From Acridotheres tristis (lineage: Eukaryota; Chordata; Aves; Passeriformes; Sturnidae): DNA of 64,000 bases. Where the stretch lies: positions 17,036,589-17,100,588 of the forward strand of contig CM072888.1 of NCBI GenBank assembly GCA_037013685.1. Reading direction: 5' to 3'. The position numbers and the translations under genes are program-made. The notes below the pieces were generated by a model. The model ran no database searches and was not told the origin of the DNA. It worked only from the letters and a program-made list of their open reading frames with translations. Positions within the stretch are counted from its first letter, which is position 1. Each line of letters begins with the position of its first letter. Below, piece after piece: positions 1-12,200 of the stretch.

Positions 1-1921
1 AAGATTTCCTAACAATGAGGTTCATTAGTCTCTCCAGGGAATGATAGGAACCTGTGTTAAATCCTTTCTGCTAAAAATGAGGAAGATATTCAGTCAATCC
101 TGATTTTATATCATTTGGCCCCTTTTGCTGGAGTTAATTCAGTTTGTAAAGAAAAAGCCTCCTGCCTACTCTTCATACCAAGGACTTTTTGGGGGTTGAA
201 ATTGCACAGCAGCAGATAACAGGAAATAATACTACCCTATCTGTGTGGGGTGGCACCTGTATTCTGTCCCTGGTCATCATTTGAAAGTATAATATATCTT
301 TCCCATGTGGAGGAACAGAACCCCTTGGAGACAGTAAAACAGCTGATAAGAGTAAGATTACATGTAGGCAGTTTAGCATTGAGGATTAGAAAAATGTTTA
401 CAGGTTGTGCAAACACAGTTAACAGGTGTACTAAGTATTTTTGGCATTGCCAGGCTACCTGAATGTGACACTGTACCTTCCACAGGTCTCTGAAGCAGCA
501 ATGCTCACACTATTGGCCAAATCTCAAGTCTTGTTGTCAATTGGGGATTGTTGAGGGTGTGCAGCAAAAAAATGAAGCAAAAATGCAAACAGTATGGCCA
601 GTAGTGATTTCTTTTTTATTCAGTTATGTGTGACTTGCATGTAAACTCTTCACTTGAAATCCAAGCAGCAACATTATACACTTGTGCTGATTTTTAAGAT
701 ATTTTTTTCCCTCCTTATATCTCTAATGTCCTTTTGTTGAAAGGTGAGTTTTACACTAAACACATGAAGGCAGCATAAGGATTATAGTAAATCCAGTAAG
801 AAAGTAGGCATGGCTTCAGCCAGAGTTCATTTGTCAGGATTTATATATAGAATGATCACACAGACCACTATTCTCTTGAGACCCTCCAGATAGTAATGGG
901 TCAACTCTGCTTGATCACTAATGGATCTGTCAAGAGAAGTGGAAAAAGAAGTAAAGGAGTAGTTTCCTGTTGTGTTTGCATAGAGGACGTTTAAATAGGT
1001 GAATTCTACTTTGTAGAATGGATAAATACAGGTAGCATTCGATACTCTTATTTGGCTCAGACATGGAGTGGATGTAAATTGCCAGTACTCTCTTAAGTCA
1101 GTAAAAACAAGCTACTTATGTTTATGAAGAGTGCAATCCAAAATGTGCATCCAGATTCTATGTGGGTTTTGTGAGAGGCAGGAAAGGAGTACTGGAGACC
1201 ACTCTGTTTCTATATGACTTTTCCACTTGTACATGCCTTACAAAAGGATTCTGCCTTTGTTTTATGCTTCTCCCAAGTGTATGGCATAGCCTGACTCCCT
1301 GATGATTGAAAGAAATACTACAAATTCTGCTCCAAAGTGCCAAACAGGGGGTTACAAATCCATAATAATTAAGCTTTCACTCCTCAACAAAATAAAGTAA
1401 TTAACATCTTTTATAAAAAGAGCTTTAGCAGCTGAAGGTTTTACCCAGCTGTGATTTTTCTGAACATGATGAAGTTGGAGTAGGCGATTAATACACTTTG
1501 CATGTAAAGGAATGACCCTTAAACAATAACTGTTACCAGACTTCTGAGAAATCTCTTAATAAAAGTAACACCCTTATAAATGATGCAGTGATTGAACTGT
1601 TTCTCCAGGCATTATTTTGTGTAAGGAAAAAATAACAACTGAAAGTTAAGCCCTGTGTTTTTTAGTATATCTCTCAACGGGGAAAAAAATCATTAATGAA
1701 GAAAATACATGTGGCTTGTAACTGTTGTTCTTAATTCAGTGAAAGACTTTTTTTAAGAGCAAGCAAGGAAAAAAAATATTATCTTTAAATATCACACTCG
1801 ATGTTACATGAAGCTCCTGAGTTTTTACCATGTCACTTTTTCTCATCACCAAGAGAGAATGCCAAGGCTTGAAATCTGGGCACCGTACTTGGGTGATGTG
1901 ACCACTTTGGCATTGCAAGTG
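1..1921. other. Unique AT-rich non-coding DNA, no feature recognised
   Basis: I read both strands and found no protein, RNA gene or repeat that I recognise. The longest open frames here are around 70 codons, sit in overlapping opposite frames, and have no protein-like pattern. Sequence of this kind is typical of avian intronic or intergenic DNA. Short A and T runs occur but none forms a microsatellite. Confidence 0.7.
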
Positions 1922-2425
1922 AACCATAGAATGGTTTGGGTTGGAAGGCACCTTCAAGATTATCTAGTTCTCGCTCCTCTGCTGTGGACAGGGACACCTT
2001 TCACTAAACCAGATTGCTCATAGCCCCATCCAACCTAGCTTTGAATGCATCCAGGGATGGGGAATCCACAACTTTCCTGGGCAACCTGTTCCTTTGCCTC
2101 ATCATCCTAGCCGTTAAGAATTTAATATCTAATCTAAACCCATGTTTTCAGTTTGAAGCCATTCCCCCTTGTCCTGTCACTATATGCCCTTGTAAGTGGT
2201 CACTCCATCTTTCCTGTAGGTTCCCTTCAGGTACTAGAAGACTGCAAACAGGTCAGCCTGGAGCCTTCTCTTTTCTAATCTGAAAAATCCCAACTGTCTC
2301 AGCATTTCCTTATAGCAAAAGTGCTCCATCCCTCTAACAATTTTGGTGGCCTCCCCTGGACTCTCTCCAACAGGTCCATGTTCTTCCTATGCTGGGGAGC
2401 CCAAAGCTTGGATGCACTTTTTTTG
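1922..2425 (-). mobile_element. CR1 LINE, 3' end fragment (antisense)
   Basis: The left edge carries the avian CR1 3' terminus in reverse complement: AGAATGGTTTGGGTTGG at about 1927-1943, followed by the 'ACCTTCAAGATTATCTAGTTC' type block. Reading rightward it continues through the reverse complement of the CR1 3' untranslated region and the end of ORF2. Recognisable landmarks are 'CATCCAGGGATGGGGAATCC' near 2050, 'GGGCAACCTGTTCC' near 2081, and 'TGGACTCTCTCCAACAGGTCC' near 2357-2377. The similarity fades near 2425, just before a T-rich stretch at 2462-2490. The copy is 5'-truncated, as is usual for CR1, and diverged with many stops. It is dead as a coding element. The subfamily cannot be assigned by eye. 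Confidence 0.93.
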
Positions 2426-5400
2426 TGTCTCTCAGTAGGCTGAGCTTGGAAATGTTCAAATTCTTTTTTTTTTTAATTTTTTTTCTTTTTAGGGAGGAAG
2501 TTCTATATAGTGAAAGTGATCTGTATGTCCTGGGCACGATTCAGAGCATTGCTTGAATTACTCATTAGTCTTTCTGATTTCTCAGTATATGGGAAATACT
2601 GCATCCATTATATTAATGCGAATAGCACTACTATTGCTAAAAACTAGATTCTGAAATGCCCATGAGTCATCTAACTAAATTACAGCTTGTGTTTATTAGC
2701 TTATCAGTATTTGTGCCCTATGTCCTTCAAAATGTTTTCTGTAGGCCAGTACTACTCATTTGCATACTAATATGTTAAAATTCTGCACTCCTTGAAAAGA
2801 CCTGGGTGATTATTGCATCATGTGGTGATTCTTCCTTAACTTTATGATACCAAATGTTTTGAGAGCACGTGCCTAAGCATTTCAGCCACTGGGACATGCA
2901 AGATTTGTGTTTGTTACGTGGTGGGAAAGTTTTCCCTAGTGGGAATTGTAGGAATGAAAAGGGAAGAGAACAATGGTCACTGAGCATAAGCTGCTGGTTT
3001 TTAACTCAGGTTTTATATACTTAGTGGTTTGGCTATCTCAGGGCTTTGGCTGACAGAACTAACATCTAGATGTTTGAATATATTCTCCAAAATAAATTCT
3101 GGTTTCTCTATGTGCATATTTCAGATGCAGTATTTCCACTCAAGGCTGGATCTTGATAAACTAGATGTACCTATGGAGTAGTTTTTCATCTGGAAAAGTC
3201 CAAATATCTGCTTCTGCATCCACAGGGGTTTTTGTCCCTATTGCACTGGTTTCATATGTATTTGACAGTGGCTTGCTTTCACCATCTTTTTACAGGCAGG
3301 TACTTTGGTTTGAATTTATCAAGTCACAGTTAAGAGCTGACTGTCACAAAACAGCCTTCCTCAACTGAGGGACTATAGATTGAAACTCATGCCTTCATTT
3401 CCTAACTAGCCTGATGCTGTTAGCAAAACGTGGAACAATTGCCAAAAAAGAGATGGGAAACAGCAATGTCAGACATATTTAATGGACAGTTTGCTACTTC
3501 ATTTACAGTACAGAAGTTGTGGAAAATGACTGGTTAATAGCAGGATTTTGCTAGGAAGATTCTTAACGTAATGGATTTTAAGAGCAAGCAGCACTGCTGA
3601 ACTGCAATAAGGTAGGCAGCAGGAAGGTCCCAGGGCCATGCCTAATGATGGAGTGACCAGTACCGAAATGTTGCATATGACAGTATGCACAGTACTTATA
3701 ACTAGGAAATGCCAAATATGAAGTTATCAAATTAGGTGGCTATTCAATAAAGGCTAGTGAACAGGACTATGTATTCTCTGTGATATCTTCTCCCCAGCTG
3801 ATTGTGCTCCACCAGAACAATTCGGTTTCACTCTGAACTTGAGAAACTCAAAAGTCTCCTGTAGTTCAAATGCTGTCGGAGTTTAAATATTTAACAGAAC
3901 AAACTGAGGCTGTGGTCACAACTGGAAAACCCTTTCTAATAATAAGGGATGCTCGGTAGGACTGTAAATCTTAATTGTATTAGGTGGGGACAGTGCTATG
4001 TAAAAAAAGGGGTTTAATATGTTTTTACAGTTTGATTTTTGAGTGGATTCACTTACACAATCCAGTGAAACTTTCTTGTTTAAGCTGTGCTTTTCACATG
4101 CAGAAAATGTTATAGAACAGGAGTCTGGCCCTGATTTGCTGGCTCTTTGGGTCTCTCTTCTCACATGCATGCTTTCCCTCCTGTTCCCAGTCCTTTCAAC
4201 ACTCCTTCTGCCATTGTGTACATATGAATGTCTGAACCAGCCTTCTAAACTCCCCCAGCTGAAAGTCTGGCTATTGAAGAGTTTTAATTTACTTATTGAT
4301 GCTGTATTTTCCCTAGGGCGTGGTGTATCTCTGCAGTGGTTTCTTGACCTTTCTCCCATGGTTGTGGTGAATAGGTTGTTTCCTTTGCAGCGACCTTTCG
4401 TGTATTTAGCAACTTCTCAGCAGTGGCCAAGACATGTATATCCTTGAAGTCTTGCCTTACCTGTTTCATACCTAATTTTTATTGTCCTCCTCAGGCCTTC
4501 TCCTGGTGTGTCCATATCCTTTCTAAACTCTGCTGAGTGTTTTTGCTGTGGCCCTGCTGCTGCTGAGGTCAAGAGCTTTCCACCTATTTGGGTACTCTCT
4601 CTTTACATCCCCTGGAGCAGCATTTGCCTTATCTGTTCCTGTATTTTGACTTATTTAGAGCTAGTTGGGTGTCTGCTTATATTACTGATAAGGATTTTCT
4701 TTAGAATTTTGCAGAATTTCAGAAGAGTATTTTGTATTCTGTTGGCTGTCAGTCGTAGCATGGGATAATGCAGGAATAGGAAAGACCTTCTTGGGAGTCT
4801 TCTTGATAGTCTGATAGTTTGGGTGGAAAATGACACTGAAGAACTTAGAGCAGTTTTCTGTAGAGAAGCCTGGACTCTGAACACTTGTTTTTTGAGCATT
4901 TCAGGGGTGTTTAAACATTCATCTGAGGCTTGAAAAATTTCCTATATTTTAACTCCTTGCATCCTTGAAAAACGCCCCATCTTATTAGATATTTACTCAC
5001 ATTATGCTTAAATTTACCTCGAAAGGTAATTTGAAGTTATACCTGAAAATGGAATCTACTTTGCTGAATAATTTGTGTCTTGTCAGGTTTATAAAGGTAG
5101 CTTTGCCATTAGTGCCAGGGCTGATCCAATATGCAATATTTCAAAACAAAAGAGGAGATGAATATTGGATGCAAACTTATTTACTGAATTTTCTTGAAAT
5201 TCCTATAATACACCTTATTTCAACCAATAGAGTAAATCATCAATCTGCTTAAATCTTCAGTGAAGAATGTGCTTGTAAACTACACTTGCAACCAAGTGTA
5301 AGAGTTAGTCATTATATGTCAGCAAATGCTCTTGTGCCTGGTTTGGTCAGTTTATAAGGCAGTATACAGAAAACTAGCAGGTTTTGGTGGAATTAGATGC

Positions 5401-8234
5401 CAAAGAGTTAAAGTCCCTCCAGGGACAGCAAATGTTACAGAGAGCAGAATTCAGAATTCAGTCTTTATATCCTCCCTCAATATGCTGATATCAGTTTAAA
5501 GAGTATTTATATTCTCTAAACCTAAAAATTACTAGAAGAAAATGAGTAACTGAAGGTCAAATGCTTTACCTGGAAAATGTGTTTTTTCTCAGTGTGCTAA
5601 GATATTGTTCACAATTTCATCTATAAAGCAGAAAAACAGAAATCATTATACAAAGACTTATCCTGGCTGGGAAGGAGCTGAAATTTGAAATACCCTGTCT
5701 TTTCATACAAGAATATTCTGCTTCAGAAGCACTATGGAGAGCCCTGGTGCCTAAGCCTATGAAGCTCTTGCAGAAAATTGCAGCTCTGTCCTAATTTGGA
5801 GAATTCAGTATCCCTACCTGAGGCACATGGAAACTATATCTGCTGGGAATGGGACTATCGATTTGTTTCTCTGGAGCTCTGCAGTATTCTCCTTGTCACT
5901 CAGGCTCTCCACACTGATGAAACCTGCAAGTAACAAAAGGAATGTTTTATGGAAAATACTTATTTTTCACTGTGATGGGAAACCCCTGACTTTTTGTGTG
6001 TGTGTGTAATTGTCTTTGTTCAAGTAACTTCTAAGCAATCCTCTACTGTGAGCTTTGCTGAGGTCTTTTCTCAATGCCTATTTATTTGTGCAAGCTTGTT
6101 TAGGAGAGCTGAATATTTAGAGAAAAAAGTAACATCGAACTGAACTATTTCTACATAGTTCTTCCAGAATAATCTATGAGGGTGAATAGAGTCTTTTACC
6201 AAAGTACAAAGGAAAGAACGTTTGACTGTGAATTTAGTATTGATATCCTGGGAGAGATAAGAAAAAACAGTGCTTTTAATGGGCTGCCTAATTTCACAAA
6301 TTACCTTTCATATTAGTAACTGACTTGAAATGAAGAAACATTAATTATATGAAACTAAAAATCATGGATAGTTTCAAAGTAGAGGAGTCTCTGTGGAATG
6401 TTAAGTCTTGGAAATATTTCTTACATGAAGTCCTAAAAATGTTGAATGTTGTTCATAAAACAATTTAATATTGAATTCTGCATGTAAGTTTTCCAAACAC
6501 CGAGGAGAACAGTAGCTTACTTCCATAATAGAAAATAAGTGCATTTATATAGTTCAAATTGGTCAGGAAACCTCTGCTCTTTGGTTCTATTTTCACACTC
6601 ACCAGTGTTGAGGAGGGAAGCCTTAACATTGTTTCCATGCTCTGGCAGAAATACTTTTTCAGCTTTCCCCCCTTAATGTGAAGTTTTCTGGATATGAAAA
6701 TCTCAGAGTTTTTTTTTTTTTAAGTGCACATTTTTATTAAAAATTGCCTCTCTTCAACCATAGTAGAAAAATGCAGTGATTTTTAGAGGATAATTTTGTG
6801 ATAATATCTGCTTTGGAAAAAAAAAAAGAAAAGGAAAAGGTTTCAAAAGGTTTTGAAATATTGAACTAATAGTGTAAAATTCCCTGCTATTGCCATCACA
6901 GATGAGAAGGAAGGAAGTTTCATCCATTTAATTAGGTTTCTGAAAGAGGGCAAGAGTCTGAATGTAGTTTCTGTCTCCATTATCTCCTTAAAGGGTTTAA
7001 TTTAGGAGCCTGGCACATTTGATAATTTGGAAGTGTAGGAATAAGGAATTGCACAGGAAAACCCCTCAAATATCTTAATGGGAGGCCATAGTGTTCCTCT
7101 GTGTAAAACAAGGCAGGCCCAGCTGATCCTTCCCTTGCCAATGTCTAAATAAACACTGTGTAAAGTACAGTCAAAAAAAGCATCACTTCAGAAGGCACTT
7201 CAGTAGCACCACAAGTCCCTGTCAGAGCTCCTGGCCTTTCCAGGATACATGGACATGAATGCAGTTTCTTCCAGGTCCCAGTAAACTTCTGGGATTTGAG
7301 GTCTACCTCCATCACCCACTACAAAACGAAAGGTGCTGGTTTTACTCCTTTGTAAGGGTGCAGCAGTAGTTGTTGAGTTCCTGTGACTCAGGCTTTACTA
7401 CTTCCACCAAATCTGTGTGTTTCTTTTTACCTGGAATGGCACTGTTCAGTTTTTCACATCTGCATTGCCTAATTGTGGTTATTTTATGGATCTAACGAAG
7501 TGGTAGAAAGCACAGGGCTTTGAACACTCATGTTTAAACAGTCAGGGAAAAGCTGCAGATTTTCTTTTCATTAATCATGCTGGGCTTGACCTGTGCCTGG
7601 CTTATCGTGTAGGAACTTGAGGCTTTTCAGGTACACTGAGCACACTTTGGGCTGACTTTACAAGAGGCAGGTATCTGCCATCTGCCTTTGCAGCTAAGAA
7701 GTCACAACACTCTGACTACTGAAGGATGTGTATTAACCTCTTCTAGCACCTTTATTTCCCTCAAGTATAGCATGTGTTTAATTTTAATAAGGACATGTGC
7801 AGTTTCATTGCTGTATTTATTTGAAGATTAGATTTTTAAGCATTCTCAGATGTTAAGGATGCATCAGTTCATCCTTTTATAAGACCCTTTGTGAGAGGTT
7901 TTGTTCTCTGTTGCTTGGCTCCCAAATCTATCTTGGCTTGTAGTACCAAGGTCAGGAAGGAAAGTTCTGAACTTGCTGAGTGTCACTACTTTTTGGTTTT
8001 CTTCCTCTCTCTGCAGCAGATTTCTTCCAAAACAAAACATTCACCATGTGCATTGATACATATGAGAATCCATTGTCAAACAGGACACAACTCTCAGTTA
8101 ATTCCTTCCATCTATGTTTGCTCATGCTGCTTTGGTTGAGCTGTTTTGGTTCTTATTTAAACATGGTATACTTGTGACTGTGATTGATCCCAGGCTTTGC
8201 ACCTTGTTAGTTTCTCTGTCATTTGGGCAGGGAA
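2426..8234. other. Unique non-coding DNA with short homopolymers
   Basis: No gene or repeat family is recognised. Low-complexity spots are a T-rich tract at 2462-2490, a T run near 6707-6721, an A-rich run near 6819-6840, and a short (TG)n run at 5995-6007. The interval 4020-4770 is slightly pyrimidine-rich and has 80-150 codon open frames on both strands, but these overlap each other and have no recognisable domain. A strong polypyrimidine/AG acceptor-like site lies near 7997-8015, but the sequence after it does not stay open in a convincing coding frame. Confidence 0.6.
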
Positions 8235-9205
8235 CTGACCTTCAATGCATCCAGGAACCTCATGGATTGCTTATGCCCTGCTGCATTGTCCCTCCAGTAG
8301 ATGTCCAGGTGAAGTACCCCAGGAGGACCAGGGCTGGCGATTCTGTGGCCACTCCTATCTGCCTGCAGAGGATTCATCTGCTCAGTCTTCCTGAGGGGGT
8401 GGCCTGTAGCAGCTCCTCACTGTAATGTCACCTGTTCCTGCCCTCCCTTTAGTCCTGACCCACAAGATCTTGGTAAGCTCCTAATCCATCCCCAGGTGTC
8501 ATTCCATACACTTCAGCTGGTCTTTGACACAGAGGACAACAAGCTCTCCTTGCCATGGCATCCCACCATGTCTCCATGGTGCCAATGAGACCACAGTCCA
8601 CACATCTCCAACCCTTCATGTTTATTCCCCATGCTACATGCGTTGGTATAGAGACATTTAAGCTGGGGTTTGGATGAGGCAGATTTACTGGCTGGAGCTG
8701 CTGAAATTCCTTTGTGCTGTGCTTCAGGTGCTCTCCTGCTGACCTGTGATCCATCTCCATGCCCTGGGCATCTTTCACTGTCACAGGCATCACATCACAC
8801 TTGCAGGAGTGGGATGGGTTGAAGTCCGTCTTCCTCAGCAAATGTAGTTCAAACCCCCCTCACCATTTGGGCAAGCCTATGAACAAAGATGCTCCTTCCC
8901 TTCTCTGGCAGATGGGGACCTCAGGCCAGGTTTCTCCATGTGAGTCCCATGGTTGAACCCCCAGCTGTGGCATCTGCCCCATATCCATTCCATTTGTTAC
9001 TTGCTGGATTTGACTGGCCCTTTCAAGCCTCTTCCTTCTGACTGGGAGGATTGATAAAAAAGCTCCACCTGCAATCCAGAGTCCTTCACTACTACTCTGT
9101 AATCCTCCAGTTTCATGGTGACCTCCCTGAGATGAGCCCCAGTAAGCAGGACAACTCCCCAGAGTGCACAGGTCTGCAAATGGGTGCTGATGTACCTCTA
9201 AGACA
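8235..9205 (-). mobile_element. CR1 LINE, 5' part: ORF1 C-terminus and ORF2 endonuclease start (decayed)
   Basis: Translating the minus strand gives, in order, two recognisable CR1 regions. First (about 9180 down to 8860, across a frameshift near 9050) is the end of ORF1, the esterase-like protein. It contains a 'HLREVTMKLEDYRVVVKDSG' stretch and the 'REGASLFIGLPKW' tail, which corresponds to the usual C-terminal catalytic His region ending in 'LSxxGKxIFAxxLAxLV'. Second (about 8841 down to 8240) is the start of ORF2. Landmarks are 'LNVSIPTHVAWGINMKG', matching the 'LYTNAHSMGNKQEEL' region, then 'DCGLIGTMETWWD', matching the AP-endonuclease motif containing the catalytic Glu (ITETWWD). Further on comes 'SPALVLLGYFTW', matching 'ALVLMGDFNYPD', where the catalytic Asp-Phe-Asn is lost. 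Stops and frame changes show it is inactive. No 3' end is present, so this is an internal remnant of a once long copy. Confidence 0.88.
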
Positions 9206-12200
9206 ATACTTGTACATGTGTACATTTCAGTCATGTATAATATACAAGACCTTTTCCAGTAGATGATACAGTTAGCGTACAAACTATTGCTCCAGCCCTC
9301 TTCTCTGGATATGATTTGATAGAAGCGTCTCTGGTTTGGGAACTAAAAGCCCCAGGGTCACTCTTCTGCCACTGGCTGGAGCTCTTACCTTTAGCAAAGC
9401 ACCTCTTGTCTCTATCACCAGGTTTGTTTTGCTGGTCAACTTTCTGGAACAGGGCTGTTCTCTTGCTTAAGTGAGTAACTCCTGTGAGGCTTGTCTCTTT
9501 TTTTTTCTACACCTGTGCTTTTTTTTTTTCCTAGTATTGACTTTACAACCCTCTCAATTTGCAGATCTTTGGAATTTTTCCAGTGCAGGTGTGGACTCCA
9601 GTTGAGTAAATTTCAGCTTTCTGATAATGGGCTTTCTTTTCTTCATTACCTCTGCTGCCATAATTAAGTGGTTTTGCTTAGTAGAAATGAAAATCCCCAA
9701 AATGTTTGCTTAGTTCACAGCACCAGCGATGCTAGATTCAGCCTATTCTTTTATGTACAGTGCTGAGAACTATCTTAGGAGTGCATGAAAACAGAAAATG
9801 TGTTTTGCTTCCAGTGACAACATGATCTTCCCCTTTCAGACTGGAAAAATGTTTTCTCAGAGAGACTGATGAAGATTTTGGTTGTATGTTTATTTCCTCC
9901 TGTAAAGACTACTGCAGGAGATGCATGCCTTTAGGTGCAAACCATTTTGCAAACACTTCTAATCCTTTCCAAAAATTTTTGCTAGTGATGTTAAGAGAGC
10001 AGAGAACAGGAAGGAAATTAATTTGTGGCTGTGTCTTATTGCTGCGACTTATTTCCACATCTAGGTGTGCTCAGTCTGGGCAAAGTGTTTCTTGCTGCTG
10101 TGCCTGTCCCAGCTGGAAGGGAGCTGGAGAAAACATGGCTCTTAACTTCTCCAGATGTTAGCCCTCCAAGTGTTCCTTGAGGCTTCTGTCAGCCTGAGCT
10201 GATTAGAGGATCAATTGGGCATTTCCATGTCAGAAGTCTACTGCTGTTGTCTGGCCTTATGAAATGGTTGTTATGTTCAGTTTCACCAGCTTTGCATAAA
10301 AGATATGTTATAATTTTTGTAGATTGTGATCTGTTTTAATGGGCATCTCAAGCTAATCTAGGGTGGTGGGTAGGTGGTATAATTTGGATTTATATAAAAA
10401 AGATGTTTTGAGGCCTCTTCTGAGTCAAGTGTCAATGCCAATATTTGCAGTAACTGAGGCATTCCTTTTTGTCCTCTGCTTTGACACAGCCAAGTTACCT
10501 GAGCATTCCCTCTGTGGTCACTGGCCAGATCCAAGCTACATAGTGCAGGAACACTTCTCTGCTCCAGCATATGCTTTTACTCTACACTCAGCTCTTCAGT
10601 GTCTGGACAATTGTAATTCTTGTTTGTGCTGAGAATCAAAGTCTTTTCTTGCTGACATAGTGCCTTTTAGGTTATAATTTTATTTGGGGAAAATCAAAAC
10701 GAAATAATTTGTTTTGGGGTAATTTGAAAAGAGTGTATTTCCAGGCCTGAACTATTGTGGTGGCATTGAGCTGTAGTCCTTAAAGCTCCTGCTGTTTCCT
10801 AAAGCCTGGCTTATGGGTTAACTGAAGTCCTCAGTGCTTGCCACAGTGGCAAACATTGCCTGTGGTGCTCTCAGAAATCCTAGAGAACAGAAATTAGCTG
10901 TAATATTACCTTGTACAGCAAAGGAGTGTCACAAAAGGGCCTTTTCAAGGTTTCATTAAGAAGCTTTAAGTTGCACTGTTTAGATTTTGAGTGCTTAACT
11001 CAAAGGCATGTTCATGTGTAATTTCCTTAGCTTTGTCTATTATGATTATTTATAGCACTATAAAATACAAAAATCCCACATAGCAGTGATGAATGCTGGG
11101 TGAACAACACGAGATATTGCTGAATTTCTGTAAGACTCTATCAAGTAAGTTACTTCACAGGACCTTTTTTTCCTATGACACCAATTAAAACTACTTGTCT
11201 TCAGAACTACAACCACGAAATTGTGAGGCCCAGTTCTACAACCTTGCTGCTCAGTCAGAAAGTTATTCAAACCTGATTTGCTTATTTATTTTCAAAAGAA
11301 ACAAATGTGGGATTTGTAATAAAATGTTTCCAACTTTCAGAAACAACGGAACAGGTTTCCTTTTCTCTGAAGACCCCTTCCCAAGAAAAATAAAACAAAA
11401 AATTCCCAGCCTGGGGTAGACACCTAGCAAAGGAAGTTGTTGGCCAACCAGTTAATTTGGCAATGCTGTAAGTAACTGAAAACAAAGTCTTACCATGAGA
11501 TATGTCAGACCACTCTAAACATTGGTGTAACTGCCAGTTCCTTTTATATTATCCAGCATTCTGTTCATGCTGTTCTGACCTTTTTTTTTAATTAATGGAT
11601 ACAGATTTTTCCCTTTCTGACTGGTAATGGCTTTGATTTTGGTGTCAGAGTGGAAGGTACTTTGAAAAGCATTCACTTGCCTCTGACAAACATCCCCACC
11701 AAAAAACCCCAAATGCAAGGCTAAATCATAATGTAAACAGAACCAGTTGGTACCATGCTGTTTTGCTCTTGTTCAGATGTGACAAGCATATGGAAATCAT
11801 TATATAACCACAGACCATTGCCAAAATGTGTGGATAAAAGCCTCACTCTGATTTCACAAACAGAACAAATGCTTTCCCATGTCTTTGCAGGTGGAAACAT
11901 AGGGCTAGGTGTGGAGCAAACGTTTTCAAAACCAGTTGTTTAGCTGTGCTTCCAATTCCTTTCAGAAGGAGCAATAAGAAAAAATACTGTTTTCCCCATG
12001 AATGCTGTTTTCTCCTAATGAAACTGTTTACCAGATTAGTGCCCCATTAATATTTTAATACTGTTTTATCATTTCATGCTCTTTTAAAGGGAATTGCATT
12101 TTTATGGGTAATAATATTTTAACTTATGTTCTGAAGATATTTTTCATATTCTTAAAGAGGGTTTGGGGATTTTTCCTCTCCCTGCCTGTGTTGGAAGAAG

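Noticed and set aside
3916..4447. Overlapping open frames of 147 (minus) and 134 (plus) codons
   Set aside because: Two long frames in opposite directions over the same interval reflect low stop density in a pyrimidine-rich stretch. Neither has a domain.
7990..8140. Strong polypyrimidine/AG acceptor-like site that might start an exon
   Set aside because: No matching donor or convincing coding frame follows before the CR1 relic.
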